From: CAYJFD01 sp964369605
GTDB taxonomy: Bacteria > Bacteroidota > Bacteroidia > Bacteroidales > UBA932
DNA: 53,887 bases
Assembly: GCA_964369605.1 (NCBI GenBank)
Contig: CAYJFD010000011.1
Span: forward strand, 1 to 53,887
Direction of reading: 5' to 3'
Made by a program: the position numbers and the translations under genes. Below are positions 42,847-53,003 of this stretch, one piece after another; the stretch's first letter is position 1, and every line of letters starts with the position of its first letter. The notes under the pieces are model-generated. The model made no database searches, was not told where the DNA came from, and saw only the letters and a program-made list of their open reading frames with translations.

Positions 42847-42880
42847 AAAATAGCCCTAATATTTGGGGCTATTTTTTTTA
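42847..42880 (+). terminator. Intrinsic terminator of iorAB
   Basis: AAAATAGCCC and GGGCTATTTT pair perfectly, followed by T-run. Confidence 0.85.
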
Positions 42881-42978
42881 TGCAAATAAATAATTAATTA
42901 GGTTTATCTTTTGTTGTTATAAATAAAAATCATTATATTTCGGAAACTTAAAATTATTAATTCTTAAATAATGAAATC

Positions 42979-44001
42979 ATGAAAACTGTAATTTACTTAT
43001 TAGGTTTAGTGTTTGCACTTAGCTCGTGTGAACTACTAGTTCCAGGGGAGGTAGTAGTGGATGACGATCTTACGATTGAATTTATTCAGGATACTCTAGT
43101 AGTTCCAGCCGAAGGAGGGGTCGTGGTCTTCGAGTCAGAGAAGGCTAATTGGAGATTAGAGCGTACTTTTAAAATTTATGAAAGAGTAATACCCGGTGAG
43201 GGTGAGTTTACTGACTGTTATGTTTATGATAAGTCTTTAGATAAGAATTTCCCATATATTATAAATGGGAGTGATTATTATGGCGTAGGAACATTTTATC
43301 ATATTAACTTCTTTGAAGAACTAACTTATACACTTCGTCACCTTACTTTTGATATGGGTAGAGTGTCTTTTGTCTCAGAAACAGAGCTAGAGGCAGAACT
43401 AGTAGCAAATGAGAGTGATTTTGATCGAAAATTTGAGTTTACTGCATATAATGGTAGTGAAAGAAAGAACTTCGTTTTAATCCAAAAACCAGCAAACGTC
43501 GAATTAGGTGAATATTACGTGCCTATTAGAGTTCTAAAGACTACCCATAAGACATTTATAGAGGGTGCAGAAATATATTTATGTGATCATCATATATTAC
43601 CAGAAGAAAATCTGTTATGGTATCTACCGATCCTTGATAAAGTAAAGGGAGGTAGTGACCTTGGATTATCTTTTTTTAAAGTAGAAAATAATGTGCCATA
43701 TATAGAATTTAGATATAGGGCGGAAGGTGGAACAGGTGTCGTAGCTGGAGATACTCATATCGTCTTTCCTTTACAAGTTCAAACCTATGATATCTCAAGA
43801 AGTAGTCCGCAGGTGCTGAATCGACTCATAGATCGAGGACTCTTAAAAATGGATAAATTAGAAGAGAATTTACTTGAACCTAATCTTCTATATTTAATAA
43901 ATGAGGATGATGAAATAATCGCAAATATAGTAGATCTTGAATTCCTTTTCTTGGAAGAGTACATAGATGCCATAAAAGAAGGTGAATATTCCCAAGAGTA
44001 G
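42979..44001 (+). CDS. Hypothetical lipoprotein
   Basis: A 340-residue lipoprotein with lipobox LSSC (Cys about 17). The first ~160 residues are beta-rich and contain DTLVVPAEGGVVVFESEKANW, which looks like the opening of a BACON or similar immunoglobulin-like domain, and ends with NFVLIQKPA. The second half is a distinct domain I do not recognise. It is a single gene between the iorB terminator and its own terminator at 44021. The sequence TATATTTC near 42936 is a one-off match to the promoter box. Surface or periplasmic location is likely; its role is unknown. Confidence 0.75.
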   Translation: MKTVIYLLGLVFALSSCELLVPGEVVVDDDLTIEFIQDTLVVPAEGGVVVFESEKANWRLERTFKIYERVIPGEGEFTDCYVYDKSLDKNFPYIINGSDYYGVGTFYHINFFEELTYTLRHLTFDMGRVSFVSETELEAELVANESDFDRKFEFTAYNGSERKNFVLIQKPANVELGEYYVPIRVLKTTHKTFIEGAEIYLCDHHILPEENLLWYLPILDKVKGGSDLGLSFFKVENNVPYIEFRYRAEGGTGVVAGDTHIVFPLQVQTYDISRSSPQVLNRLIDRGLLKMDKLEENLLEPNLLYLINEDDEIIANIVDLEFLFLEEYIDAIKEGEYSQE

Positions 44002-44020
44002 TTAAAGATATAAATAAGCT

Positions 44021-44056
44021 AGGCGGACTTCAAACACTGAAGATCCGCCTTGTTTG
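44021..44056 (+). terminator. Intrinsic terminator after the lipoprotein gene
   Basis: AGGCGGA and TCCGCCT pair at the base with an inner TTCA/TGAA, followed by a T-rich stretch. Confidence 0.7.
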
Positions 44057-44108
44057 TTTTGTAGGAATTATAGTCAAATTTTGGCTATTTAATTTAAAAA
44101 ATTATTTA

Positions 44109-44116
44109 TACTTTTG
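44109..44116 (+). promoter_or_regulatory. Promoter -7 box of the Ca2+ ATPase gene
   Basis: TACTTTTG, matching TAnnTTTG, with a leader of about 20-25 nt to ATG 44144. Confidence 0.6.
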
Positions 44117-44143
44117 TCTGTTTAAAATCATACATATAAATAA

Positions 44144-46885
44144 ATGGAGAAAAATCAGCTTACGGGTTTAACTGATGCTCAAGTAATAGAGAGCAGAGAA
44201 AAATATGGGGAGAATATATTAACTCCACCAAAGAAACAGTCTTTATGGTCTTTGTTTATAGAAAAATTTAAAGACCCACTTGTTATAATACTTTTGGTAG
44301 CCCTATTACTTTCTATCGGAGTTTCATTCTATCACTTCTTTGCACACGCAGGAGGTATGAATGTTTTCTTTGAACCTATAGGAATCTTCGTTGCTATCAT
44401 CTTAGCTACATTAGTCGGCTTCGTTTTTGAGATGAATGCAAATAAGAAGTTTGATATATTAAATCAAGTAAACGATGATATCTTAGTCAAGGTGATAAGA
44501 AATGGTGTCGTTTCTCAGGTAACTAAGAAAGAGATAGTCGTAGGCGACTTGGTTATAATGGAGACTGGTGATGAAATCCCTGCTGACGGCATTTTAGTAG
44601 AGGCTTTTTCGTTAGAAGTTAATGAATCTACTCTTACAGGTGAGCCAGTAATTAAGAAGACAACTAACGAAGAAGAATTCGATAAAGAAGCTACTTATCC
44701 GACGAATTATGTAATGAAAGGTACCACGGTGATGGATGGTCACGGGGTAGCGAAGATAGTAACAGTTGGAGACGAAACGGAATATGGAAAAGTGTATGAG
44801 GGCTCACAGATAGATAACACTATTCAGACACCTCTAAATATCCAGCTGCATCGTTTTGCGGGAATGATTACAAAGTTTGCTTATGCTATAGCAGCATTAA
44901 TCATACTAGGACGTATGCTTCAGTATTTCCCAGGTTTTGAGATGCCAGCGAATTTTACTTGGCTAGATTTCGGATCATACCTACTCAATACTATAATGAT
45001 AGCGGTAACTGTTATCGTGATGTCAGTTCCTGAGGGCCTTCCTATGAGTGTAACTCTTAGTCTAGCACTAAGTATGAGAAAAATGCTTGCATCTAATAAT
45101 CTAGTAAGGAAAATGCATGCTTGTGAGACCATGGGAGCAACAACTGTGATATGTACAGATAAAACAGGTACTCTTACAAAGAATCAGATGACAGTGTATG
45201 AGTCTGATTTTTATATGATAAAAGATCAGAAGCTAAGTGATGATGATTACTCAAAGATAGTTAGAGAGGGTATAGCTGTAAATAGTACAGCCTATCTTGA
45301 TTTTTCAGAAGGAGTAGAAAAGCCAAAGACTCTAGGAAACCCTACAGAGGCTGCCTTATTACTATGGTTGACAGATAATGGAGTCGATTATCTTAAGCTA
45401 AGAGATGGCGCAAAAGTCGTAGATCAATTAACTTTTTCTACCGAAAGGAAATATATGGCTACACTAGTAGAGTCGCCAGAGTTAGGGAAGAAGGTTTTAT
45501 ATGTAAAGGGAGCTCCAGAAATAGTTTTTGCCTTATGTAAAAATGTATCATTACCTGAAGGTGTCGTAGCTCCTGAAGAATATAGAAATACGCTATTTAC
45601 GAAGTTGTTAGCCTATCAACATCAGGCTATGAGGACGCTAGGTTTTGCATATCAAATAATAGAAGAGGATAAAGATTATATCTATGATGGTCATCTACAT
45701 AATGTTGATTTAACTTTCGTGGGTATTACAGCTATTTCGGATCCAGTAAGATCAGATGTTCCAGAAGCGGTAAAAAGCTGTATCGATGCCGGAATAGATA
45801 TAAAAATGGTTACAGGTGATACTCCTGGAACAGCAAAAGAGATCGGACGACAAATAGGTCTGTGGACAGAAAATGATGGTGATTATAATCATTTGTCAGG
45901 GCCTGAATTTGCAGCTCTTTCAGATGAAAAAGCATTAGATAGAGTTCTTGATTTAAAAATTATGTCCCGAGCTAGACCTATGGATAAACAGCGACTTGTA
46001 AGACTTTTACAAGAGAAGGAGCAAGTCGTAGCAGTTACTGGTGACGGTACAAATGATGCCCCAGCCCTGAATGCAGCGCAGATAGGTTTGTCTATGGGAG
46101 ATGGTACATCAGTAGCTAAAGAAGCAAGTGATATCACGATCGTAGATAACTCATTTACAAGTATCTCTCAGGCAGTAATGTGGGGGCGTACTATCTATCT
46201 GAATATTCAGCGTTTTATTATCTTTCAGTTAACGATTAACTTATCTGCTTGTCTTACGGTATTTATCGGAATCTTTTTAGGTTCAGAGTCTCCACTAACA
46301 GTGACACAGATACTGTGGGTTAACTTGATAATGGATACTTTTGCAGCTCTAGCCCTAGCTTCTCTGCCACCAAGTATAAGCATAATGAATAAGAAGCCAA
46401 GGAAGACTACTGACTATATCGTGACTAAGTCTATGTCGCGCCAAATAATAGTGGTAGGTATTTTCTTCGTAATAGCCTTATTAGGCCTAGTGCAGTATTT
46501 TAATAATGTAGATGTAGTAAGTTTAGCCGACTTCTCATTCAAGGATTATCTGGTAAATATTTTTAATTTCTCAGGAGAAAAGAATTTATCCCCTTATGAA
46601 TTATCTTTATTCTTTACAGTATTTGTGATGATTCAGTTCTGGAATATGTTCAATGCTAAGGCATACCAGTCTAATAGCTCTGCCCTAAGTGGGATCTCTA
46701 AGGCAAGAGGTTTTATCTTCACAGGCTTATTAATAGTTGTAGGTCAGTGGTTTATCGTAACTTATGGTGGTGCTATGTTTAGCGTCGTGCCATTATCGTG
46801 GACTGACTGGGGTATAATAGTAGCAGCTACATCAGTTGTATTTTGGTTAGGAGAACTATCTAGGCTTATTTTTAAGCGTAGATAA
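44144..46885 (+). CDS. P-type Ca2+-transporting ATPase (PMCA/SERCA-like, P2)
   Basis: A 913-residue P-type ATPase. It has an N-terminal cation ATPase domain (GLTDAQVIESREKYGENIL), an actuator motif STLTGEP (about 165), a membrane Pro-Glu-Gly-Leu-Pro in MSVPEGLPMSVTLSLA (M4, about 288), the phosphorylated Asp in CTDKTGTLTKNQM (about 340), KGAPE in the nucleotide domain, GDTPGTA and the hinge GDGTNDAPAL (about 630). The M4 sequence PEGLP and the M6 region NLIMDTFAALALA fit Ca2+-type P2 pumps. It exports Ca2+ from the cytosol. It is a single gene, with terminator at 46930. Confidence 0.94.
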   Translation: MEKNQLTGLTDAQVIESREKYGENILTPPKKQSLWSLFIEKFKDPLVIILLVALLLSIGVSFYHFFAHAGGMNVFFEPIGIFVAIILATLVGFVFEMNANKKFDILNQVNDDILVKVIRNGVVSQVTKKEIVVGDLVIMETGDEIPADGILVEAFSLEVNESTLTGEPVIKKTTNEEEFDKEATYPTNYVMKGTTVMDGHGVAKIVTVGDETEYGKVYEGSQIDNTIQTPLNIQLHRFAGMITKFAYAIAALIILGRMLQYFPGFEMPANFTWLDFGSYLLNTIMIAVTVIVMSVPEGLPMSVTLSLALSMRKMLASNNLVRKMHACETMGATTVICTDKTGTLTKNQMTVYESDFYMIKDQKLSDDDYSKIVREGIAVNSTAYLDFSEGVEKPKTLGNPTEAALLLWLTDNGVDYLKLRDGAKVVDQLTFSTERKYMATLVESPELGKKVLYVKGAPEIVFALCKNVSLPEGVVAPEEYRNTLFTKLLAYQHQAMRTLGFAYQIIEEDKDYIYDGHLHNVDLTFVGITAISDPVRSDVPEAVKSCIDAGIDIKMVTGDTPGTAKEIGRQIGLWTENDGDYNHLSGPEFAALSDEKALDRVLDLKIMSRARPMDKQRLVRLLQEKEQVVAVTGDGTNDAPALNAAQIGLSMGDGTSVAKEASDITIVDNSFTSISQAVMWGRTIYLNIQRFIIFQLTINLSACLTVFIGIFLGSESPLTVTQILWVNLIMDTFAALALASLPPSISIMNKKPRKTTDYIVTKSMSRQIIVVGIFFVIALLGLVQYFNNVDVVSLADFSFKDYLVNIFNFSGEKNLSPYELSLFFTVFVMIQFWNMFNAKAYQSNSSALSGISKARGFIFTGLLIVVGQWFIVTYGGAMFSVVPLSWTDWGIIVAATSVVFWLGELSRLIFKRR

Positions 46886-46929
46886 AAAAACGATGCCCCT
46901 CTGTAAGGTGTTGTATATTAATGATTTAC

Positions 46930-46963
46930 AAAAAGACCATCCTAAAACGAGGATGGTCTTTTT
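46930..46963. terminator. Bidirectional intrinsic terminator
   Basis: AAAAAGACCATCC and GGATGGTCTTTTT pair perfectly, with A- and T-runs at the ends. It serves both the Ca2+ ATPase (plus) and the convergent DAACS gene (minus). Confidence 0.9.
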
Positions 46964-47004
46964 GTATGTTGCTGAGAACCAGTGTGATGTAAGGGGGCCT
47001 CATT

Positions 47005-48255
47005 TTATTTTTTAGCAGCGATCATAGCACTTACTGCCGCATCTCCAGTTACGTTTGCAGAAGTTCTAAGCATATCTAAGGGTCTGTCTATACCAAGTAT
47101 TAAGGCAAGGCCCTCTGCTGGAATCCCAACTGAACTAAGAATCATCATAGATATAACAATACTACCTCCAGGTATTCCTGGTGTGCCTATGGATGATAGG
47201 GTAGTAGTGGCTATTATTACAAGGATTTGAGTTAAACTTAGGTCAATACCCAGTGCCTGTGCTATAAATATCGCACCTATGGCTTGATAGCAGCTTGTGC
47301 CATCCATATTTATAGTTACTCCAACGGGAAGGGTGAATGAGCTAATCTCACTAGGTATTTTAAGATCTTCTGTACACGCCTTCATAGTCGTTGGAAGTGT
47401 TGCTGCACTAGAGGATGAAGAGAATCCCATAAGCTGAACGGGAATCATGGCCTTAATGAAACGCTTTGCTTTAATATTTGTAAATAATGTAATAATCACA
47501 GGGTAAAAAACAAACATTATAAACAGTAGCGCTAGGCAAACAGTAATGGCATAAAGTCCTAGTGCTCCAAGTATCGACGAATCTCCAGCACTTGAGATGA
47601 CCATTGTGGATATGAGTGCAAAGACTCCAATCGGGGCTAGTCCCATTACTATGTCAACGAGTTTTAGTACTATAGCATCGAGGCTATCTACAAGATTCAT
47701 AAATGATAAATTTTTCTTTTCGCCAACCATAATCGCTGCTACTCCTATGAGTATTGCTAGTGCTATGATTTGCAGCATATTTGAGTTGTTGGACATCGCC
47801 TCCACCATGTTTTGAGGAAAGATGTCGATGATGGTTTGAAGCGGAGAGCTGTCCTCCTTTTCTTGATAGCTAAAGTCAAGATCGCTCTGATATTGCCCTA
47901 GAAGGGCGCTAGATGCTTCTTCTGTAACTACCTTCCCAGGTTTTAGTATGGTCACGAATGAGATGCCGATAAGAATCGCAAAAAGAGTTGTTACGCAGTA
48001 GAAAGCGATGGTCTTTATTCCTATTTTAGCGAGCTTCGCAATATCTTTCAATCCCCCTATGCTCTTTACTAATGATAAAAATACTAGCGGAACAGCTATG
48101 AGTTTTAGTAGGTTAATGAAAATTTCACCAAGGGGAGAAATCCAGTCTAGAATAAAGTTGGAAAATTTGAATTTTAAAGATAAGATACCAATTATTAAAC
48201 CAAGAATTATAGCGGCTAGGATGCTTAGATAAGTTGGAATTTTTTTAATTTTCAT
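47005..48255 (-). CDS. Dicarboxylate/amino acid:cation symporter (DAACS)
   Basis: A 416-residue GltP/GltPh-type transporter. The serine-rich re-entrant loop HP1 reads GFSSSSSAATLPTT (about 277), TM7 has NMDGTSCYQAIGAIFIAQ (NMDGT signature, about 313), HP2 IGTPGIPGGS (about 357), and TM8 ends with IDRPLDMLRTSANVTGD with the substrate-binding Asp/Arg-Thr-Asn set. It imports glutamate, aspartate or C4-dicarboxylates with Na+ or H+. Which ion and which substrate cannot be fixed from sequence. Promoter at 48299-48306 on the minus strand. Confidence 0.93.
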   Translation of the reverse strand: MKIKKIPTYLSILAAIILGLIIGILSLKFKFSNFILDWISPLGEIFINLLKLIAVPLVFLSLVKSIGGLKDIAKLAKIGIKTIAFYCVTTLFAILIGISFVTILKPGKVVTEEASSALLGQYQSDLDFSYQEKEDSSPLQTIIDIFPQNMVEAMSNNSNMLQIIALAILIGVAAIMVGEKKNLSFMNLVDSLDAIVLKLVDIVMGLAPIGVFALISTMVISSAGDSSILGALGLYAITVCLALLFIMFVFYPVIITLFTNIKAKRFIKAMIPVQLMGFSSSSSAATLPTTMKACTEDLKIPSEISSFTLPVGVTINMDGTSCYQAIGAIFIAQALGIDLSLTQILVIIATTTLSSIGTPGIPGGSIVISMMILSSVGIPAEGLALILGIDRPLDMLRTSANVTGDAAVSAMIAAKK

Positions 48256-48298
48256 AGCTTGTTTTTTTGTCTTTTAGATTACTGTATTGTTGATTGGA

Positions 48299-48306
48299 CA
48301 AAAGTA
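48299..48306 (-). promoter_or_regulatory. Promoter -7 box of the DAACS gene
   Basis: TACTTTTG on the minus strand, about 45 bp before ATG 48255. The divergent gyrA has only a weak match (TATCTTAG, 48339-48346). Confidence 0.55.
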
Positions 48307-48383
48307 TATATATTTTTTGTAGTTGAAAATAATAATAGTATCTTAGCGTGATTATATTTTATGCTTAAATTAAAGATTTAATA

Positions 48384-50867
48384 ATGGAACAAGAAGAAAT
48401 AAAAGAAAGGATTATCCCGATAGATATTGAAAATGAGATGAAAAGCGCGTACATTGACTATTCGATGTCAGTAATTGTCTCGCGTGCGTTACCAGATGTA
48501 AGGGATGGTCTAAAGCCAGTACATAGGAGAGTGCTTTATGGAATGTATGGTTTAGGTCTTTCTTCAAAAAACAAACACAGAAAGTCAGCACGTATCGTCG
48601 GAGATGTGCTCGGTAAATATCACCCACACGGAGACTCAAGTGTCTATGACGCAATGGTAAGAATGGCCCAGTATTGGAGCCTTCGTTATATGTTAGTTGA
48701 AGGACAAGGAAACTTTGGATCAGTTGATGGGGATTCAGCTGCTGCGATGCGTTATACCGAGGCAAGATTTAGAAAGTTATCTGAAGAATGTCTTGAAGAT
48801 TTAGAGAAAAACACTGTAGATTTCAGACCTAACTTCGATGATAGTTTAACTGAGCCAACTGTACTACCAGCAAAGGCTCCGCTATTATTATTGAATGGTT
48901 CCTCAGGTATAGCAGTGGGTATGGCCACAAATATGGCTCCACATAATCTTTGTGAATCCTGTGATGCAATATCTGCCTATATCGATAACAATGAGATCAC
49001 TACAGAGGAATTAATGGAGCATATTAAAGGTCCAGATTTTCCAACAGGAGGTATAATTCAAGGTTATCAAGGAATAAAGGATGCCTTTGAAACAGGACGT
49101 GGTAGAATCGTTGTAAGAGCTAAAACTGATATTGAAGTAAATAGCTCAGGACGTGAAGTTATCGTAATAACTGAGATTCCATATATGGTAAACAAGATGG
49201 AGCTAATTCAGAAGATAGCTGAAATGGTAGAGAGTAAGAAAGTAGAAGGTATAGCATACATTAATGACGAGAGTGATAGAAATGGAATGCGTATCGTAAT
49301 AAAGCTAAAGATGGGAGCAGTAGCAAATGTTGTTCTTAATATGCTTTATAAATATTCTGACTTACAATCGAGTTTCTCAGTAAATAATATTGCACTAGTT
49401 GATGGACGTCCAAAGATGTTAAATCTTAGGGGTATTATTAAATACTTTGTAAGACACAGACACGAGGTCGTTATAAGAAGAGCCCAATTTGAATTAGAGC
49501 AGGCTCAAAAGAGGGCTCATATCCTAGAGGGCTTATTGATAGCACTTGATAATATTGATGAAATAATCAATATTATTAGAGGCTCCGCAACACCAAATGA
49601 TGCACGTGAGGCCCTAATGGCACGTTTCAATCTTAGCAAAGTGCAGGCTGACGCCATCGTAGAGATGCGTCTTCGTCAGCTTACAGGTCTTGAGAGAGAA
49701 AAGCTACAGAAGGAGTATGATGAATTAATGGCTTTAATTAATCATTTAACAGCATTCTTATCAGATAGTAAGATGCAATTTGATCTAATTAAATCTGAAC
49801 TTCAAGAACTTAAAGAAAAGTATGGTGACCCAAGACGCTCAGAAATCGTTCCATCTGCGGAAGAATTTAACCCAGAAGATTTTTATCCAGATGAAGATGT
49901 TGTTATAACTATATCACATCTAGGTTATATAAAAAGAACAGCTCTAAATGAATACAAACTTCAAAATAGAGGTGGAGTAGGAGCAAAGGGAAGTACTACA
50001 AGGGAAGAGGACTTTATCGAACATATCTATGTTGCCAATATGCATAGTACCCTAATGTTATTTACAGAAAAGGGAAGATGCTTCTGGCTAAAAGTGTATG
50101 ATATCCCAGAAGGAACTAAAGCTTCAAAAGGTAGGGCTATACAAAATGTTATAAACATAGAACCAGATGATAAGGTTAGAGCTTATATTAATGTAAGGAA
50201 CCTAGGAGATCAAGATTTCATAAATAATAACTATATAATATTAGCTACAAAGCAAGGTACCATTAAGAAGACTTTACTGGAAGCCTATTCAAGACCTCGT
50301 GTAAATGGAGTGAATGCGATCACAGTTAAAGAAGGAGATCAGCTAATTGAAGCTGTTATCACAGATGGTAACTCTCATATTTTATTAGCTGCAAGAGAAG
50401 GAAAGTGTGTTCGTTTCCACGAATCTAAGGCAAGAGCGATAGGTAGAACTGCTTCTGGAGTAAGAGGTATAACTATAGAAGGGAAGAATGAGGTAATAGG
50501 TATGATCTGTATGCCATCTGATTCCCAAGGACATATAATGGTCGTTTCTGAAAATGGCTTTGGTAAACGTTCTTCTATAGAGGATTACAGAGAAACTAAC
50601 AGGGGTGGAAAAGGTGTTAAAACCATTAATATTACTGAGAAAACAGGCGACCTTATAGCTATAAAGAGTGTTACTGACGAGAATGATTTAATGATTATTA
50701 ATGAGTCTGGAATCACTATTAGAGTAGCTGTTTCGGATATCCGAGTTGCAGGTAGAGCAACACAAGGGGTTAAACTAATTAACGTACGAGAGGGTGACAC
50801 TATCGCAGCAGTATGTAGTGTAAATAAAAGCGAAGATAAAGCAGTTGAAACAAACGAAGAATTGTAA
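48384..50867 (+). CDS. gyrA: DNA gyrase subunit A
   Basis: An 827-residue type II topoisomerase subunit. The catalytic tyrosine is Tyr124 in AAAMRYTEARF. The quinolone region reads KYHPHGDSSVYDA with Ser85 and Asp89 at the places of E. coli Ser83 and Asp87, so the usual resistance changes are absent. The C-terminal pinwheel (about 520-805) contains the GyrA-box equivalent TNRGGKG (E. coli QRRGGKG), supporting GyrA over ParC. It works with GyrB (not in the window) to add negative supercoils. The TPR gene follows after 25 bp and is likely co-transcribed. Confidence 0.97.
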   Translation: MEQEEIKERIIPIDIENEMKSAYIDYSMSVIVSRALPDVRDGLKPVHRRVLYGMYGLGLSSKNKHRKSARIVGDVLGKYHPHGDSSVYDAMVRMAQYWSLRYMLVEGQGNFGSVDGDSAAAMRYTEARFRKLSEECLEDLEKNTVDFRPNFDDSLTEPTVLPAKAPLLLLNGSSGIAVGMATNMAPHNLCESCDAISAYIDNNEITTEELMEHIKGPDFPTGGIIQGYQGIKDAFETGRGRIVVRAKTDIEVNSSGREVIVITEIPYMVNKMELIQKIAEMVESKKVEGIAYINDESDRNGMRIVIKLKMGAVANVVLNMLYKYSDLQSSFSVNNIALVDGRPKMLNLRGIIKYFVRHRHEVVIRRAQFELEQAQKRAHILEGLLIALDNIDEIINIIRGSATPNDAREALMARFNLSKVQADAIVEMRLRQLTGLEREKLQKEYDELMALINHLTAFLSDSKMQFDLIKSELQELKEKYGDPRRSEIVPSAEEFNPEDFYPDEDVVITISHLGYIKRTALNEYKLQNRGGVGAKGSTTREEDFIEHIYVANMHSTLMLFTEKGRCFWLKVYDIPEGTKASKGRAIQNVINIEPDDKVRAYINVRNLGDQDFINNNYIILATKQGTIKKTLLEAYSRPRVNGVNAITVKEGDQLIEAVITDGNSHILLAAREGKCVRFHESKARAIGRTASGVRGITIEGKNEVIGMICMPSDSQGHIMVVSENGFGKRSSIEDYRETNRGGKGVKTINITEKTGDLIAIKSVTDENDLMIINESGITIRVAVSDIRVAGRATQGVKLINVREGDTIAAVCSVNKSEDKAVETNEEL

Positions 50868-50892
50868 CAATTTTAAATAAAAAACAAGTTAT

Positions 50893-52200
50893 ATGAAAAA
50901 AGTATTATTAATCATGGCCGCGTTAATGATGGTAACTTCATTATTTGCGCAAGATAAACCAAAATCTGTTAAGTCCTTAGATAAGGCTATCGAGGCTTCA
51001 GTAAATCCTAAAAAAAGTGAAAACCCATCAACATGGATCAAACTCTCAGATGCTTATATCAAAGTATATGAAGCAGAAAGAAATGGTTTGTCAATGGGTA
51101 TTCCAAGAAATATGATTAGACTAGAAGGTCTAGTTAGTTCTAATGTAGAGAATATTAATGGTGTTGACTATTTAGTAGAAACATATCCTAACAAGGTTCT
51201 TTATTATAATGAAGATATCTTAAACTCAGTAATAATTACTGAATCATTCCTAGGAGCAGATCAACGTCCTATCAAATTAGCTATAGATGCCTTACTAAAG
51301 GCTATCGAGGTCGACCCTACATATAAGAAAGCAGATGCTATAGAAGGAAAACTATTATCTATACGTAATTTACTTATCGCTGATGCAGACGCAGCATACA
51401 GAGTAAATAACATTAAAGAGACTAATTTCTGCTATGAGACTGCTCAGAAGTGTTATGATAATACTTTTATGAATATGGTAGATAGTATGATGGTATATTA
51501 TACTGCACTTACAGCGCAGATGCTTGGGGATAAGCAAAAGGCTCTTCAGAATTTTGAAAAATGTATAGAGATAGATTATACAATTAATGGAGATGTTTTT
51601 GCACAAGTAGCTGAAATCTATCTTGCTGAAAATAATCCTGATAAAGCGAAAGAAGTTCTTAACCAAGGTTTACAAAGATACCCAAGCAATCAGGTGGTGT
51701 TAATTAATCTTATTAATGCTTATATGAGTACTAATGACGATACAGAGAAAATCGTAACATTATTAAAAGCTGCTCAAGAAAATGAGCCAAATAATGCGAC
51801 TCTATATATGGCAGAAGGTAACTTACATAAAGAAAGAGGAGATATGGAGTCAGCTCTTGCAGCTTATAAGAAGTCCTATGAAGTAGATCCAAACAACGGA
51901 TGGGGTATTTTCTCAGAAGGTGCTTTATATTTTGATAGAGCAGTAGATATCCAAGCAGAGATGGCAAATGTACCTCTTGATGACTACAAGACTTATGATA
52001 AATTAAGTGCTGAATTCTTAGAACTACTAAAGAAGTCAATCGAGCCTTTCGAATTAGCATTCACAAAATCAGAAAATGATAATGAATTACGTCTTACTAC
52101 TGCTGAAGTATTAAAGCAAATATATTTCAGATTTAGAGACGATTCACCTGAGTTTAAAGAAAAATTTGACAAGTATAGCAAAATCGCAGCAGGTCAATAA
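50893..52200 (+). CDS. Exported TPR-repeat protein
   Basis: A 435-residue protein with a signal peptide (1-20, cleavage near LFAQD) and several tetratricopeptide repeats, clearest at ADQRPIKLAIDALLKAIEVD (about 116-140), DKQKALQNFEKCIEIDY (about 212-230), NPDKAKEVLNQGLQRYP and DMESALAAYKKSYEVDPNN. No lipobox. TPR arrays bind other proteins, so a periplasmic scaffold role is likely. It lies 25 bp after gyrA, an order I recall from other Bacteroidales, but no functional tie to gyrase is evident. Confidence 0.88.
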   Translation: MKKVLLIMAALMMVTSLFAQDKPKSVKSLDKAIEASVNPKKSENPSTWIKLSDAYIKVYEAERNGLSMGIPRNMIRLEGLVSSNVENINGVDYLVETYPNKVLYYNEDILNSVIITESFLGADQRPIKLAIDALLKAIEVDPTYKKADAIEGKLLSIRNLLIADADAAYRVNNIKETNFCYETAQKCYDNTFMNMVDSMMVYYTALTAQMLGDKQKALQNFEKCIEIDYTINGDVFAQVAEIYLAENNPDKAKEVLNQGLQRYPSNQVVLINLINAYMSTNDDTEKIVTLLKAAQENEPNNATLYMAEGNLHKERGDMESALAAYKKSYEVDPNNGWGIFSEGALYFDRAVDIQAEMANVPLDDYKTYDKLSAEFLELLKKSIEPFELAFTKSENDNELRLTTAEVLKQIYFRFRDDSPEFKEKFDKYSKIAAGQ

Positions 52201-52247
52201 TCAATATACTTCGAATAGGGTGTAATAGACTACCCAAAAAGGAAACC

Positions 52248-52284
52248 AAAACCCCAAAAGTTAAAATCTAACTTTTGGGGTTTT
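52248..52284. terminator. Bidirectional intrinsic terminator
   Basis: AAAACCCCAAAAGTTA and TAACTTTTGGGGTTTT are perfect inverse complements around a 5-base loop. It stands between the convergent TPR and Smr genes. Confidence 0.92.
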
Positions 52285-52285
52285 A

Positions 52286-52972
52286 TTATAAGAAAATTAG
52301 AGTCGCTCCAAAGCCATATTCTTTGAAAGACGCGTCTTGTGATTTGGCTTTTGGATAAGTAGAACTTAGCTCCTTAAGAATAGCTTGTCGTAGAATACCG
52401 TTCCCTCTACCGTGAATAAAAACGATTCTTTGACCTTTTCCTTTGTCATAGTGTTTTTTCATCTCGCTGTGAAAAACATTCAGCTGAATATTCATAATAT
52501 CAAAATTACTCATACCCTTAGAGCTACAAGAAATTAATTGATCAATATGCAAATCAACTTCGATAATAGGAGCCTTTTTTGCAGTAGGCTTGGATATTTT
52601 AGGATTAATTTTAGTATCCTTCTTTGATAAGCTAGGCTTGTTGCGCTCAAGATTTTTTAGATATATCTCCTTAAGTTGTTCACGCTCCCTACTTGCTTCA
52701 ATAGCAGCTTGAACTAGGTTTTCATCAGCCTTAATAGTATTCTCCCTTGATGAGTTCAAAGAAGTTCCCGCAGAAGTATTTTTAGGTATTTCGACTCCGA
52801 TATCTTGAGCCTCAGCCCTTGAAATTAGAACCAGTTCTTTTCTTAAGACAGGTATTTCAAAACCATCTTCATCTTCAATTAAAACTTGCTTGTTATTTGG
52901 GAAAGCGACAACTTTACCTCCGCCAACAGAATCTAAAAATCTTACAATATCACCTATGTTTAAATTCTCCAT
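52286..52972 (-). CDS. DUF2027 and Smr domain protein
   Basis: A 228-residue protein. Residues 1-60 form a small beta-domain (IGDIVRFLDSVGGGKVVAF) typical of DUF2027, which in this phylum often precedes Smr. A polar, partly coiled linker follows (about 75-135). The C-terminal Smr domain (about 138-228) has EVDLHIDQLI, the nuclease-type motif VFIHGRGNGILRQAI, and a final ATLIFL. Smr domains nick or bind branched nucleic acids, or act in ribosome rescue. The VDLH and HGRGNG motifs look intact, so activity is possible, but the target is unknown. tRNA-Thr lies just upstream. Confidence 0.88.
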   Translation of the reverse strand: MENLNIGDIVRFLDSVGGGKVVAFPNNKQVLIEDEDGFEIPVLRKELVLISRAEAQDIGVEIPKNTSAGTSLNSSRENTIKADENLVQAAIEASREREQLKEIYLKNLERNKPSLSKKDTKINPKISKPTAKKAPIIEVDLHIDQLISCSSKGMSNFDIMNIQLNVFHSEMKKHYDKGKGQRIVFIHGRGNGILRQAILKELSSTYPKAKSQDASFKEYGFGATLIFL

Positions 52973-53003
52973 ATTTACGAAATTATAAGATTTGATTAAA
53001 GAG

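Noticed and set aside
48384..50867. Quinolone-resistant gyrA or parC
   Set aside because: Ser85 and Asp89 are the sensitive-type residues, and a GyrA-box-like TNRGGKG supports GyrA.
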